DNA of 64,000 nucleotides from Whitmania pigra (Eukaryota > Annelida > Clitellata > Hirudinida > Haemopidae): NCBI GenBank assembly GCA_021613335.1, contig JAJTWR010000122.1:78890-142889 (forward strand), given 5' to 3'. Shown one piece after another: positions 17,791 to 27,650 of this stretch (the first letter of the stretch is position 1; every line of letters begins with the position of its first letter). The notes under the pieces were generated by a model, which had not been told where the DNA came from, ran no database searches, and saw only the letters and a list, made by a program, of their open reading frames with translations. The translations under genes and the position numbers were made by a program.

Positions 17791-18627
17791 AGCGGGAGGA
17801 TTCGGAAGGAGCGAGACGTGCTTTTGCGATGCCCGTAATATGAGTGGCTGTATCCACAATGTCAATACGGAGCTTCATAAGGGAGGTTTGAGCGTTTCCC
17901 TTCGGGCCGGGCTTTCGGCTGCGCCGAAATCACGCCCATGGCGCGTTTCCGCCATTCGCTTCAATCCCTAACGCAAGGGTGGCGGCGGCGATTTCGCGGC
18001 AACGCCCCGCGGCGGTTGGGCAGGCGGTCAGGTAAGTCGGTTCCGGTCGCCACAACAGGATCATGACGAAGTTGAGCCTTATGCCAGCTTGGACCGGTAA
18101 CAAGGATCAGCGCTGAATGCCTGCAGCCACTCGCTTGGCCCCGACACCGTGCAGCGCCCCGCAGGCGCGTTCCGGCCACGACGAACACAGTGGCATCGGC
18201 GACGGACAGATGAGACCGCATCCGCTATCAAACCTGCTGGCAATAGACGAACACGCCTTGCGGTCGGGTCAGGCGACACCGCACCAGCGTAGCCAGCAGC
18301 ACCATTCCCGATCCCGGCGAGGCGCAGGGACGGCCCATTGCCGTATCCCCCCGATTTCCTGAAACGGGCGCTCCATCCGGCGTCCTCGATTGGCGCAGTC
18401 TGACCGAAGACCGCCGCCGCCATAGCGGCGGCTCGCTCGCCTTCCCGCAACGACCAACACCAGCTTTTTTCCGCCGCGCGTGAGCGCGCTTTGCATCGCG
18501 AAGCAAAAAAGCCGTCGCCGGCCGCCTTCCACTTCGTTCCAGCCCAAGGTGCGGGGTCGGTCGCCTCCGGCCGGTCGATCGCCATCGAGGTCGCAATGGA
18601 GCGGCCCGACAGGAAAGGAATACGACA
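17791..18627. other. No gene recognised (about 840 bp)
   Basis: The long overlapping frames on both strands lack recognisable domains and look like shadows of GC-rich sequence. The position, between toxin-antitoxin and DUF736 remnants, suggests decayed integrative-element genes. Confidence 0.35.
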
Positions 18628-18943
18628 ATGGCAACCATCGGCACCTTCACCAAGAACGAGAACGGCGCGGGCTTCACCGGCGCGGTCAAGACCCTGACCC
18701 TCAACGTCAAGGCGAAGTTCACCGCCACCGAGGACGACAGCGAGCGCGGTTCCGACTTCCCATCTTCACCGGAGCCACCGAGTTCGGCGCGGCCTGGAAG
18801 AAGACGGCCCGCGAGACGCAGCGCAAATATTTCAGCGTCAAGCTGGATGATCCGAGCTTCCCGGCCCCGATCTACGCCAGCCTGATCGAAGCCGAGGAGG
18901 GTACGGCCACAACCTCATCTGGTCCCGCCGCAACGGCGACTAG
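18628..18943 (+). pseudogene. DUF736 family protein, frameshifted
   Basis: From the ATG at 18628 (good GGAAAGGAAT context) the start [13 protein letters not shown] and [14 protein letters not shown] match DUF736. The frame then shifts: [15 protein letters not shown] and [17 protein letters not shown] lie in a second frame, and the C-terminal [10 protein letters not shown] in a third. DUF736 genes are hallmarks of alphaproteobacterial plasmids and integrative conjugative elements. A good terminator follows at once. Confidence 0.75.
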
Positions 18944-18959
18944 GAGCGGCTCCCCCGAC

Positions 18960-18983
18960 AGCCCCGCTCGACCGAGCGGGGCT
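18960..18983 (+). terminator. Rho-independent terminator after DUF736
   Basis: AGCCCCGCTC and GAGCGGGGCT form a perfect 10-bp stem with a 4-base loop, followed by TTCTTCT. It is positioned 17 bases after the DUF736 stop. Confidence 0.8.
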
Positions 18984-19279
18984 TTCTTCTGCTCATGGCC
19001 GCCACCGCTCAAGGAACAAAGAGATCGGGATGACGGATTTATGTTTGCAGGGCTGGCGCATCCCGATCGGATCTTCTCTCCGGCCTTCACCTTGCTCCGG
19101 CCGGACCGGTTGCTTGGGGGCGCTGCCCCCTGGCGCGCGCAAGGGATCGCTGACGCTCGACCGAGCCGGCATCCCCCTCCAGCTCGTTCGCCCTTGCATC
19201 TTGCACCCCCCGGTCTTGCCGACGGGCAGGGGTGCAGCGCAGCGCTGCGCTCCAACCCAGACCCACGGAAGGAAAGATC
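18984..19279. other. Intergenic, no gene recognised
   Basis: About 300 bp separate the DUF736 terminator from the DUF932 start. A GGAAGGAAAG ribosome-binding site ends it. No supported gene is seen. Confidence 0.35.
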
Positions 19280-19965
19280 ATGTATCACCAGCTTGCCACT
19301 CGGTTCGGCCGTAACGCCCATCAGATCAGCGAGCGTGACCCGCTCGACAATGAAACCCAGTATCGGCGCGTCCCGTCCATCTTCGCCCGCGAGGTCCATG
19401 ACGCCGTTCGGAGCGTTACGTCTATATCCCCACCATCGACATGTGGAGGGATTGCGCCGGGAAAAATGGTTCCCGTTTTCTTCGCCGTGCAGTCGGTTCC
19501 GCACGACGGCAGCCGTCACGGCCACGCCAAGCATATGCTGCGCCTGCGCCGGGATGTGGCATCGGCAAGGCGGAGGCGGCGGAGGTCATCATCGTGAACA
19601 GCCACGATGGAACGTCAGCCTATCAGATGTTCGCCGGAATGCTGCGCTTCGTCTGCACCAACAGCATGATCGCGGGCGAGCGTTCGAGGAAATCCGCGTG
19701 CCCCCAAGGGCGGGATTCAGGATCAGATCATCGAGTGTGTCTATACCGTTGCCGTGGATTTCCCCGCGCCTCATCGACGCCAGCGAGACGATGAAGGAAA
19801 CCCGGCTTTCGCAGGACGAACAGCGGGTTCTGGCCGAAGCCAGCCTTGTCGCCCGCTATGGCGATGATGAAAGCCCGTCAGGCCGGAGCAGGTCATCATG
19901 CCGCGACGGTGGCGAGGATGCCGGGCAAAGTGTCTGGACCACCTTCAACGTCAGTTCAGGAAATC
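19280..19965 (+). pseudogene. DUF932 family protein, multiply frameshifted
   Basis: The ATG at 19280 begins [20 protein letters not shown], matching DUF932, the phage/plasmid-like protein common in integrative elements. Later parts ([20 protein letters not shown], and [20 protein letters not shown]) lie in other frames. The C-terminus is cut at 19966 by the IS5-family element. DUF736 and DUF932 together identify a decayed integrative conjugative element. Confidence 0.75.
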
Positions 19966-21247
19966 TGGACACCTCCGGAAACCTGATTTTTAAGGATCTC
20001 TGGTTGAGGAAGGGCTGTTTTTTGGCATAAGCCGGGTGAAGAGGACGATGTTCCGGGGTTTGCGAGGCGACTTTACCTCGTTTTCCTTGTTCCCCAGGTC
20101 AGACGGGGTTCATTTTTTCCAACCAGCACCAGCGTTTCATGTTGTAAGCCATGTTGGCCAGAGTGATGGTCGCCTCTGCTCTTGCTTTTCCGATGGTTCG
20201 GATGAAGAGACTCATGCGATCTTTCTGTTCGGCGAAGACGCGCTCAACGCGGGCGCGGATTTTGGACTTCACCGCATTGGCCCTCGCTGTGGCCTTGCTC
20301 ATCGGTCTGCCCTTTGGTTTCTTGCGATGGATGCGGCTGACCTTGCCATGATCAAGCAGAAATTCCTCGTTGCTCTTTGAGCGGTATGCCGTATCGGCCC
20401 ATACATCCGAGGCTGTGTTCCGGGCAATCAGCCCCTCTCGCAGCCGCGCTCCATCCGCGGCGGCGGCATCCGTGACGAGGCAGCGGCGGATGATACCATG
20501 TCGGCGGTCAATGGAAATGTGGCTTTTGTAGCCAAGACCGGGGTCGCGATATCGATCTGCGGCGTCCCATCCTCTTTGGGCCTGGCTTTGGAGAGTTTCA
20601 TCGTCCAGCGAGCCTCTCGATCCTTCTGCCGTAATTTGGCCGGCTTGTCCTTCCATGCTTCGGAATTTGACCGGCTTTGATCGCCTCTTTCTCGCTGTCT
20701 TTGTTGCGCTGGCGTGGGGCTGCCACCAGCGTCGCGTCAATGATCTGGCCGCCCATGGCAAGATAGCCTGCATCGGAAATCATCTGATCGAGGGTTTGAA
20801 ACAGCCGGTCCAGCGCCCTGGCCGTGATCAGCGCCTCGCGAAAATCCCACAGCGTGTTGGCGTCGGGAACCGCTTCGCCGGGACGCAAACCGCAGAACCG
20901 AAGCCAGGTCAGGCGATCTTGCACCTGGTAGGCCGTCTGCTGGAGTGACAGGCCATAGAGCCCCTGCAAGACCAGCATCTTGAACTTCAGCGCCACATCG
21001 AACCCGGGGCGTCCCCCTTTCGAGGGGTCGGAACGTCGAACCGCCTTGCTCAGAGCCGGGCGAAACTGCTCGAAGCAGACCGTTCGCTCCAGTTTCTCCA
21101 GCGGATCACCTTCCGCCGACAGAGCTTCAAGGCTGTGTTCGAAATCCCAGAAACCAACCTGACCCTTCATCAAGGCCTCCATCCATCTACCGATACAGAC
21201 AATTGAATCATAAAATCGTCACCAACGCCAGTTTCCGGAGGCGTCCA
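19966..21247 (-). mobile_element. IS5-family element, copy A
   Basis: A 1282-bp element with terminal repeats TGGACACCTCCGGAAAC (left) and the near match TGGACGCCTCCGGAAAC (right end, read inward). Its transposase is on the minus strand. A second copy lies in the opposite orientation at 44969-46162, and a diverged third end at 34649. Confidence 0.8.
20099..21182 (-). pseudogene. IS5-family transposase, copy A, frameshifted
   Basis: The N-terminal part (from 21182: GQVGFWDFEHSLEALSAEGD, then GGRPGFDVALKFKMLVLQGL) is open to about 20650. The C-terminal part (GYKSHISIDRRHGIIRR, ADTAYRSKSNEEF, the VERVFAEQKDRM tail) is open from about 20545 to 20099. Two single-base losses, near 20650 and 20540, put the section between them out of frame, so the transposase is inactive as read. 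Confidence 0.75.
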
Positions 21248-21402
21248 CCTTGTGGCGGGCGGATTGCATGGCCGCCGCCAACTTCCGATGGCCGTATGCG
21301 CCGGACGAGACCCGCGCGATCAACGGCATCGACCAGAATGTGACGCTCATCGCGCGCTCTGGACGCTGGGCGGAGGGGATGCAGCGCTTGAAGGGGAATT
21401 GA
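21248..21402 (+). pseudogene. C-terminal fragment of integrative-element protein
   Basis: The plus strand reads WRADCMAAANFRWPYAPDET and then INGIDQNVTLIARSGRWAEG up to a stop at 21400-21402. The start is lost to the IS5 element. I do not recognise the family; the context suggests a gene of the decayed integrative element. Confidence 0.4.
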
Positions 21403-21415
21403 TCCCGAATGCGAC

Positions 21416-21435
21416 AGGGCCGCCCCGGCGGCCCT
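21416..21435 (+). terminator. Rho-independent terminator
   Basis: AGGGCCGC and GCGGCCCT pair perfectly around a CCCG loop, followed by TTCCTTC. It ends the truncated gene just upstream. Confidence 0.7.
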
Positions 21436-21446
21436 TTCCTTCACCG

Positions 21447-21770
21447 TTAGAAAAAACCGCGCCGGTTCGGCGATGCGGATCGGCCATGCTTGCGGGTCTT
21501 GTCACGCAAAAGCCCGTCAACCCCTTGTCCGGCGTAGCGCAGCTGCCAACGCCAGACCGCCGGACGGCTGACCTCGGCTCGTCGAGCAACCTTGAGGACC
21601 GGCAGGCGCTCGGCCGACAACAAGACGATCTTCGCCCGCTGGACATGTTTGAGCGGGAGATTGCTGTCGCCAAGGAGCGCGGTCAAACGCGCGCGATCCT
21701 CGGGGCTGACAAGGACATTGACAGTCTGGGCTATGCCTGCATTATCGCACAAAATGCCGGATTTCAAGGG
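21447..21770 (-). pseudogene. IS630-family transposase N-terminal fragment
   Basis: The minus strand shows SPEDRARLTALLGDSNLPLK, AKIVLLSAERLPVLKVARRA and a helix-turn-helix, then RYAGQGVDGLLRDKTRK, the N-terminus of IS630-type transposases. The DDE domain is missing. The same LLRDKTRKPG stretch and the adjacent sequence recur at 44605-44945 in the opposite orientation. Confidence 0.7.
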
Positions 21771-21837
21771 GAAAACCTCAAGAACCTGGCAATGGCGATG
21801 ACTCGAAACCGCTTGCAAACCCAGGAATACCGACACG

Positions 21838-21957
21838 CTTGGCGTTATTCACAGCCGACCACGAAGCCACGCAGCGTCGCGTCGGCGCCCTCCTCGACGC
21901 CTTCATTCCCCGCGAATGTGCCAACTACCTCAGAAACTCGGGTTATGCGTCAACGTA
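21838..21957 (+). pseudogene. IS630-type transposase C-terminal tail
   Basis: A short plus-strand frame (ATQRRVGALLDAFIPRECAN, then YLRNSGYAST and a stop) resembles the tail of IS630-family transposases. It ends a few bases from the hypB stop codon. The first part, up to about 21855, is shared in inverted form with 44590-44660. Confidence 0.5.
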
Positions 21958-21963
21958 ATGTCA

Positions 21964-22791
21964 TCAGACTCTAGCGCCGGGCGAGCGTTTTTTTGCCCGG
22001 CGCGCCGCCAGCCAGTCAAGCCAGCCCTCCATGCCCTCGCCGGTGCGAGCGCAAACGAACAACACCTCGATCAGCGGATTGACCCGTTTCAAATTGGCCT
22101 CATAGGCAGCAAGCGAGACGTCGCAATGCACCGCAAGATCGGTCTTGGCGACCAGCGCCAGCTTGGCCGCTGTGAATATGTTGGGGTATTTTAACGGCTT
22201 ATCCTCGCCCTCCGTTACCGACAAGATTGCCACCTTGGCGTCCTCGCCGAGATCGAAGGCCGCCGGACAGACCAGGTTGCCGACATTTTCGATGAAAAGA
22301 ACGCTCCCTGGAGCCAGCGCCAAATCATCCATTGCATGGCCGACCATATGGGCATCGAGATGACAACCTTTGCCGGTATTGATTTGCACCGCACGCGCGC
22401 CAGTGGCCCGAATCCGCTCGGCATCGTTCGATGTTTGCTGATCGCCTTCGATAACGGCCAGAGGCGTGTCGCCGAGTTGACGGATGGTTGCGCAGAGCAG
22501 CGTCGTCTTGCCCGCGCCGGGCGAGGAAACCAGATTGACCGCATAGGCGCCAAGCGCTTTCAGCACCCGGCGATTGCCGTCGGCATAGGCGTCGTTCTTG
22601 GACAGGATCGCGCTCTCAACCGCGATCAAGCGCTCTTGCGATAGGCCGGGCGCCGACAGACCAGCCGCTCCCGCGCCATAATGGTGATGGCGGTCATGAT
22701 CGTGAGAGTGAGAGTGATGGCGTTCCGGGGTCTGTTGGATCGGCGCGCCGTCCGCGACCCCCTGTTCATTGCAACCGCAAACCGTACACAT
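21964..22791 (-). CDS. hypB: Hydrogenase nickel incorporation GTPase HypB
   Basis: HypB binds nickel and, with GTP hydrolysis and HypA, delivers it to the hydrogenase large-subunit precursor. The 275-residue protein begins with the high-affinity metal site MCTVCGC. It has a His-rich stretch (residues about 25-37) for nickel storage, then the P-loop SPGAGKTT (about 90-97) and further G-domain motifs ([19 protein letters not shown]). The ATG at 22791 overlaps the hypA stop (TGATG). It is the last gene of the minus-strand hup/hyp block and is bordered by IS debris. Confidence 0.95.
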   Translation of the reverse strand: MCTVCGCNEQGVADGAPIQQTPERHHSHSHDHDRHHHYGAGAAGLSAPGLSQERLIAVESAILSKNDAYADGNRRVLKALGAYAVNLVSSPGAGKTTLLCATIRQLGDTPLAVIEGDQQTSNDAERIRATGARAVQINTGKGCHLDAHMVGHAMDDLALAPGSVLFIENVGNLVCPAAFDLGEDAKVAILSVTEGEDKPLKYPNIFTAAKLALVAKTDLAVHCDVSLAAYEANLKRVNPLIEVLFVCARTGEGMEGWLDWLAARRAKKRSPGARV

Positions 22792-23132
22792 CACTTGACC
22801 TCCAGTTCCTTGATGCGCATTTCATCGCCGCCGATGGGTAACAGCCGCCCGCCGCCGCAATGCGGACACGGCGCCAGCCGGTCGTCCAGATCGACATCCA
22901 ATCCGCAATCAAAACAAGCAGCGCGCCCGGGCAACTCACTCACCTCCAGCCGGGCGCCCTCTGCTGGACTGCCCTGCATTGCGACATCGAAAGCAAAAGC
23001 CAACGCCGCCAGCTCAACGCCGGCAAAGCGGCCTATTTCCAACCTGACAATGGTAACGCGCGCAAAACCGTGCGTTCGCGCCTGGTCCTCGATCGCCTGC
23101 CGGATGCCTTCGCACAGCGACATTTCATGCAT
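22791..23132 (-). CDS. hypA: Hydrogenase nickel insertion protein HypA
   Basis: HypA is the nickel- and zinc-binding partner of HypB. The protein has 113 residues and starts with the canonical [10 protein letters not shown], where His2 contributes to nickel binding. Two Cys pairs of the zinc site are visible (CFDC and CPHC, residues about 73-95). I chose the start at 23132 because MHEMS is the conserved N-terminus; an upstream in-frame start would add 31 unrelated residues. It overlaps hupK at its 5' end. Confidence 0.95.
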   Translation of the reverse strand: MHEMSLCEGIRQAIEDQARTHGFARVTIVRLEIGRFAGVELAALAFAFDVAMQGSPAEGARLEVSELPGRAACFDCGLDVDLDDRLAPCPHCGGGRLLPIGGDEMRIKELEVK

Positions 23133-24018
23133 CCGCCATCTCCGTGACTGTGACCTGTTCGCACGGATTGAGCAAGGCCACAACCAGCGGCGCAAGGCCG
23201 ATGCGCGCGGTATCGAGGCGGGCAAGCGCTCGCTCGAGCGCGCCGCCCGGCGTCGTAAGATCGTCGGTCGGCGTCAGGCGCTGAAAGTGCGTCAGCTGTC
23301 CGTTGCGCGCCTGCGCGGTCAAAAAGCAGCTGCCGCGCGCGGTTGGCGCCAGCGCTTGCCCGGGGCCAAGCCGCTTTGCCGTCAGGCGTTCCGGCACGCC
23401 AAGCGCCAACAGATCGGCAACCAGCCCAAGCGCCTGCCACAAGGGGCCGCGACCGAAACGCTCGGCCGCCTGGCGCATGATGGGATGGCCGGCAACGCGA
23501 GCGGCAGGCAGGTTCAGCGCCAGGCCCGGACGCGGCGCTGCTCCCATCGCCAGAGGAGGCAGCGCAGGATCGGCCTCGCCCGGGGCGAAAGCCGCGGCGA
23601 TCCGGGACAGTAAGGAGGCCAGGCCGCTGTTCGAAGACAGCCAGCCGGACAAATCGCCGGCGGCAAACAGCGATGCTGCCTGGCCGAGGATTGCCGCGGT
23701 CAGTTCCTGGCGCGGCGGCGGGTTTGGCGGTAAACCCAGGAGCGGTGGCAGGTGTACGAATAAAAGGGCCAGGTGATTGACGCGGATTTCCTCGGCAAGG
23801 TCGCCGGAACCGGCTGTTTCGAGCCCGAGAGCTAGGTCGAATGCCGCTGTATGCGCCTTGCCGCACACAGCAAAGAGGCGCTCCAGCAACGAGCGGGCTT
23901 CTGCCACCGGCCGGCCGATGAGCAAAGCCTCAACCGGCGCGGGCGGCATGCGCGACAAAGCGACGCCGACACCGCTCGCGCGCCGCTGTAGCGTGACGGT
24001 AAGGCTTGTCCGGATCAT
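23125..24018 (-). CDS. hupK: Hydrogenase maturation protein HupK
   Basis: HupK (HoxV-like) is a scaffold-type accessory protein distantly related to the hydrogenase large subunit and thought to help assemble its Fe(CN)2CO centre. The 297-residue protein retains a partial mimic of the large-subunit C-terminal motif (LNPCEQV near residue 283). It lacks the full set of nickel-ligating cysteines. Position between hupI-J and hypA and 8-base overlaps with neighbours support the call. Confidence 0.8.
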   Translation of the reverse strand: MIRTSLTVTLQRRASGVGVALSRMPPAPVEALLIGRPVAEARSLLERLFAVCGKAHTAAFDLALGLETAGSGDLAEEIRVNHLALLFVHLPPLLGLPPNPPPRQELTAAILGQAASLFAAGDLSGWLSSNSGLASLLSRIAAAFAPGEADPALPPLAMGAAPRPGLALNLPAARVAGHPIMRQAAERFGRGPLWQALGLVADLLALGVPERLTAKRLGPGQALAPTARGSCFLTAQARNGQLTHFQRLTPTDDLTTPGGALERALARLDTARIGLAPLVVALLNPCEQVTVTEMADA

Positions 24019-24677
24019 GGCGACGCTTTCTCGTGAGCGGCGCGGATATCGGCGGTGCGATTGGTCTCCTCCCGGTTGGCCGGATCAAGCAGCGCGACCG
24101 TCACCGCATGGGCCACATCGCGCGCTTGCGCTTGGCTGGTAAAGTCGTTCATCGGCGAAAACAGCGAGCAAGCCCGGTAATCGCCGACCGGATCGCGCCG
24201 GTTATAGAGAAACTCATAATCGCCCGATGGAAAAGCAACGATCTCGCTGGCGCCTTGCGCCAGCCCGCTCCACTCTTGCGCGGGGACGGGCAATTGCACG
24301 AGATTCATGAACCAGGGGGTAATCAACACGCCAAGCGGACGCGCGCCATAGCAGCGAAAGCCGACCGCTTCCACATGCAATGCCGGATTGATCAACGGCA
24401 TGTCGCGCATTGACGACCGCCATACCTGTTCAAAAGCCGCCGCCAATTGTGCGGTTCGCGCGGCTAGCTCCTGTTTGGCGGGCAATAATTCTTTTTGTAC
24501 GATGAAGTGATGCCTGGGTGCGGCGCAGGTCGGGCAGGTCCAGTCCTCCGGCAGGGCATAAAAGGGCGTGCCGGGCAGGATCTGGCGTGTATCGTCGCCT
24601 GCGACCGGATCGTAGGGCGTCCAACAGATCTTGCATTCCAGGATCGCCAGTGGATCGAGATCGCCAAGCCGGTTCAT
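24015..24677 (-). CDS. hupJ: Rubredoxin-HupJ (HybE) fusion protein
   Basis: The N-terminal 60 residues form a rubredoxin domain like HupI (CKICWTPYDP, then PEDWTCPTCAAP), with four Cys for one iron. Residues about 80-220 match the HupJ/HybE hydrogenase assembly chaperone family (YGARPLGVLITPWFMNLV, FPSGDYEFL, CSLFSPMNDF). In many rhizobia hupI and hupJ are separate genes; here they are one reading frame. Rubredoxin and chaperone probably act on the small subunit under aerobic conditions. Overlaps with hupH and hupK indicate coupling. Confidence 0.88.
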   Translation of the reverse strand: MNRLGDLDPLAILECKICWTPYDPVAGDDTRQILPGTPFYALPEDWTCPTCAAPRHHFIVQKELLPAKQELAARTAQLAAAFEQVWRSSMRDMPLINPALHVEAVGFRCYGARPLGVLITPWFMNLVQLPVPAQEWSGLAQGASEIVAFPSGDYEFLYNRRDPVGDYRACSLFSPMNDFTSQAQARDVAHAVTVALLDPANREETNRTADIRAAHEKASP

Positions 24678-25519
24678 CGGATTGCCTCCAGCACCTCCCG
24701 GATACGCTCGCCGCTCTCTGCCAAATCCTCTGGCGCGGCAAGGGCAACTTCGGGAATCTCCGTCACCTCGAAGCTATCGAGGATCAGCGCATCCATCGAA
24801 TTGAAGAACTGCACCCGCCAAACCCACGGCGCGGCGCAGGCTGCGATGCGGCAATTGCCGTAACCGCGCGACAAAATGGCGACGGCGCCTTGGCCAAGGG
24901 CGGCTTCCAGCCAGGCAAGATCCTCTGGCGTGTGCGGCAGTAAGGACAAGTTGATGACATGAGGCGGCTGTCCCGGACGCCAGGCAGCGGATCGACCGGC
25001 AATCTCAGTGAGCAGGGCAGGCGCGTTCACCACGCCCGCCTGGCGCGTCATGTCAAACATCGGCGCCGCTGTCGTGGCGCGATGGGCCCGCGTAAGGGTA
25101 TCGCCTGGAATCGTTGCCGCCTCGATGCGGTCGATCCCCGCCCCGGCCAGGATCCAAACGCCGGCAAAGACGCTTTCCTGCACCGTCAAGGCCGGCTCGC
25201 CTCCGAACGTCATCGACACCTCGCCCTGGCCGAGCGTTTCGGCGAGCAACGCCCGGCTGTCGCACTCCAGCTCCGACAGATCGAAAACGCCGCAAGCACC
25301 CCCAGCGGCAACCAGGTCGCAAGCATTGGCGATAGCGGCAAGAAGCTTGAGCGCCGGCCGCGCCTGCCTGGGGTCGCTGACATCGGGGACATGCGGCACA
25401 TAGGAGCGCATGGTCGCAGGCAGGACCATGGAGGTGAATTCCGCCCCTTCGACCGGCTGCGATCCGGGGCCAAAGCCGACCGGCGGCACGGACGGCAGAA
25501 AAGGAAAACCGTTGCTCAT
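24674..25519 (-). CDS. hupH: Hydrogenase expression/formation protein HupH
   Basis: HupH belongs to the HyaF family, required for small-subunit maturation of uptake hydrogenases. The protein has about 281 residues, with a Pro-rich start (FPFLPSVPPVGFGPGSQ) and a C-terminal HupH domain (LSLLPHTPEDLAWLE, ILSRGYGNCRI, VWRVQFFNSMDALILDSFEV). I chose the ATG at 25519, which overlaps the hupG stop. The 21 upstream in-frame residues look like noise. Confidence 0.9.
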   Translation of the reverse strand: MSNGFPFLPSVPPVGFGPGSQPVEGAEFTSMVLPATMRSYVPHVPDVSDPRQARPALKLLAAIANACDLVAAGGACGVFDLSELECDSRALLAETLGQGEVSMTFGGEPALTVQESVFAGVWILAGAGIDRIEAATIPGDTLTRAHRATTAAPMFDMTRQAGVVNAPALLTEIAGRSAAWRPGQPPHVINLSLLPHTPEDLAWLEAALGQGAVAILSRGYGNCRIAACAAPWVWRVQFFNSMDALILDSFEVTEIPEVALAAPEDLAESGERIREVLEAIR

Positions 25520-25926
25520 TGCAGCTGCTCCCAGGAACCCAAAGCAAGCAGATGCCGCACCTGCTGTAGATAATCCTCCCAATTCCGGATTTTTTGAATG
25601 GAGCCGAGATGCCTTCCCGCACGAAAGAACAAAAATCCCGGCGTTATCAAGGCATTGAAGATTTTGCGCACCTCCGCCTCGATAGCGTCGTCAACCAGCG
25701 CGCAGTCGAACGCGCCTTGAAAGGCCAGGTGCAATTGCGGCAAAATCACCGCCGCATCCGCCGTTTCCAGATTGCGCGCCGGATTGCCTGGCACCAGCAG
25801 ACAATGAGTTCCTGGACGATCGGTGAACCCGGCCAGTTCCTGGAGGGTCGTCAATCTCGGCCAAGCCAAGTCTACTACCAGACGCTGTAGCAACGGGTGG
25901 GAAAAACTGGCATTTTCCCCTTTCAT
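25516..25926 (-). CDS. hupG: Hydrogenase accessory protein HupG
   Basis: HupG is a HyaE-family thioredoxin-fold protein without the CxxC, thought to chaperone the small subunit before Tat export. The 136-residue protein contains LAWPRLTTLQELAGF, VPGNPARNLETADAAVILPQ and FNALITPGFLFFRAG. The ATG at 25926 is chosen for family length; an upstream in-frame extension of 69 residues lacks homology. It is separated from hupF by 5 bases and overlaps hupH. Confidence 0.85.
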   Translation of the reverse strand: MKGENASFSHPLLQRLVVDLAWPRLTTLQELAGFTDRPGTHCLLVPGNPARNLETADAAVILPQLHLAFQGAFDCALVDDAIEAEVRKIFNALITPGFLFFRAGRHLGSIQKIRNWEDYLQQVRHLLALGSWEQLQ

Positions 25927-25931
25927 GACGC

Positions 25932-26252
25932 TTACCCTTGGTAACGCCCGGCTTCGAGCGCAGCTTGCAGATGGGGGGGAAGTTGTGGCGGGCGGGCTTC
26001 GAGATCGGCAAAGGCCGTCCCCAACGCCTTGCCGGACAGAACCTGGCGCAAGCCGGCAAGAGCCGCGGTGATTGCCGCGGCTTCCTCGGCATCGATGACC
26101 CGGCGCGCCGCGCCAAGAAAGCAGAGCAGCCAATCGCCAGGCTTGGCATCGGGGGTCAGCGACAGATCGATGAGAACCTCACACCCTGCGATCAGGGCTG
26201 TTCCGGCGATACCCTGACAAGAAAACAGGTGCGCCGGCTCACCGATGCACAT
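25932..26252 (-). CDS. hupF: HypC-family chaperone HupF
   Basis: HupF is a HypC paralogue that protects the large subunit, especially under oxygen. The start MCIGEP carries the essential Cys2. The body resembles HypC ([29 protein letters not shown]), with a HupF-specific C-terminal extension. Its start overlaps the hupD stop. The canonical HypC is encoded separately at 46516, so this organism has both proteins. Confidence 0.9.
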   Translation of the reverse strand: MCIGEPAHLFSCQGIAGTALIAGCEVLIDLSLTPDAKPGDWLLCFLGAARRVIDAEEAAAITAALAGLRQVLSGKALGTAFADLEARPPQLPPHLQAALEAGRYQG

Positions 26253-26872
26253 CACAAATGCCCGGGAAAGAACCGGGCATCGCCCGTGCGGCAAGCGATT
26301 TCGGCTGAGGGGCGTCCTTGCTCATAGGCGGTGCGGCGAACAGCCAATGCCGCTAGATCGGCGGTATTGCTGTAACCGGTAACCGCCTCCACCCCCCAAG
26401 CGGCAAGTTCGGCGCGCGCCAGATCGAGGGCTGCCGGAATGGCGCCGGCAACAGTCGGACGCAAGCCGCCGCCATAATCGTCCAACTCCGCTGGCTGGCA
26501 GCCAATCAAGCTCAACCATGTCGGGCAGCGGCCAAGCAATCGCGCGGTGGCGATCACCTCTTGAAAGCCGGTCTGGTGCAGGCTCATTTTCTTGGCCCCC
26601 ATGAAAGCCGGCACGGCATCGTCGCGCACCAGCTTCAGCGAGCCTGGCACAAGCCCGTAATCGATGGCATCGAACACCAGCATCGCCTCGGCTTTCTCCA
26701 AAAAAGGCAGGAGATAGAGCCCTTGCGTGCCGCCATCGAGCAGATGGACATGCGCTGGCAAAGCAAAATTGGCGGCCATGGCCTCAAGGCAACGTACGCC
26801 AAAACCCTCATCGGCCCACAGAACGTTGCCGATTCCAAGCACGAGAACAGATGACGGAACCTGAGTGTGCAT
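26252..26872 (-). CDS. hupD: Hydrogenase maturation protease HupD
   Basis: This nickel-dependent endopeptidase removes the C-terminal tail of HupL after metal insertion. The 206-residue protein has the family motifs [16 protein letters not shown] (conserved Asp/Glu), [14 protein letters not shown] and a metal-binding Asp/His pattern (FDAID, SLHQTGF). The ATG at 26872 directly precedes [12 protein letters not shown]; an upstream start would add 21 residues that overlap the hupC 3' end. The substrate HupL retains the cleavage site, so the pair is consistent. Confidence 0.93.
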   Translation of the reverse strand: MHTQVPSSVLVLGIGNVLWADEGFGVRCLEAMAANFALPAHVHLLDGGTQGLYLLPFLEKAEAMLVFDAIDYGLVPGSLKLVRDDAVPAFMGAKKMSLHQTGFQEVIATARLLGRCPTWLSLIGCQPAELDDYGGGLRPTVAGAIPAALDLARAELAAWGVEAVTGYSNTADLAALAVRRTAYEQGRPSAEIACRTGDARFFPGHL

Positions 26873-26918
26873 ACCTCTCCCCCGAGAACAATGCTGAGCG
26901 ATGCCGGTGCGATGCCGG

Positions 26919-27641
26919 TTAGTTTGGTCTGTCATCCTTGAAGGTCCGATGGCCCGAAATCATCGTCGAAACGATCGATTGCCGGCTCATGATGTCTTCG
27001 CGGATGGCCACATAGATGTGGATGATTGTGAAGATCACGATCCACCACATCCCGAGATGATGAAGCGTGTGCAGCCGCTGGCTGTTGCCGACGAGGGCGA
27101 TGAGCCAGCCGAAGAGCGTGTCGAAGAACGACCCTTGCCCGGCGCCTTCGCCATAGAGGGCAAGCCCGGTTACGATCATGAAGCTGACGCCGATTGTAAT
27201 GAAGAAGAACATGGCCAGCTGCGCCAGCGGATTGTGCCCGACATATTTTTTCGGCTCCGGTTCGAAGAACAAATACCAGCGGATCTCGAACCACACCTCG
27301 CGCCACCAACGCCGGTTCGACACAGGCAGATAGAACATCTGACGCGCGTGGTGGTTGCCGAAGATTGCCCAATAAATACGCCCGAGAAAACCGACGGTCA
27401 GAATCATGCCGGCGGCAAAATGGGCAAAGCGGATATAGCCGAAAGTGAACTGCTCGAAGGCTTCACTCTGCCCGGCCGATGGCAGGGGGCTGCCGATGAA
27501 ATAGCCGGTCACGCACAAGACCAGGATGGCGGCGGCATTGGCCCAGTGCCACAGGCGAACCGGCGCTTCATAGACATAGACCGAAGTTTGGCGAAAGGAG
27601 CCGGCAAGCTCTCGTTCCAACGCATGGCTTTTCTCGCTCAT
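26919..27641 (-). CDS. hupC: Hydrogenase cytochrome b subunit HupC
   Basis: HupC is the di-haem membrane anchor that passes electrons from HupSL to quinone. The 240-residue protein has four hydrophobic helices and conserved His positions (VRLWHWANAAAILVLCVTGY, RFAHFAAGMILTVGFLG, HTLHHLGMWWIVIFTIIHIY). It ends with the family-typical MISGHRTF. It lies between hupE and hupD, with 9- and 46-base gaps. Confidence 0.93.
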   Translation of the reverse strand: MSEKSHALERELAGSFRQTSVYVYEAPVRLWHWANAAAILVLCVTGYFIGSPLPSAGQSEAFEQFTFGYIRFAHFAAGMILTVGFLGRIYWAIFGNHHARQMFYLPVSNRRWWREVWFEIRWYLFFEPEPKKYVGHNPLAQLAMFFFITIGVSFMIVTGLALYGEGAGQGSFFDTLFGWLIALVGNSQRLHTLHHLGMWWIVIFTIIHIYVAIREDIMSRQSIVSTMISGHRTFKDDRPN

Positions 27642-27650
27642 CGCCGTCCC

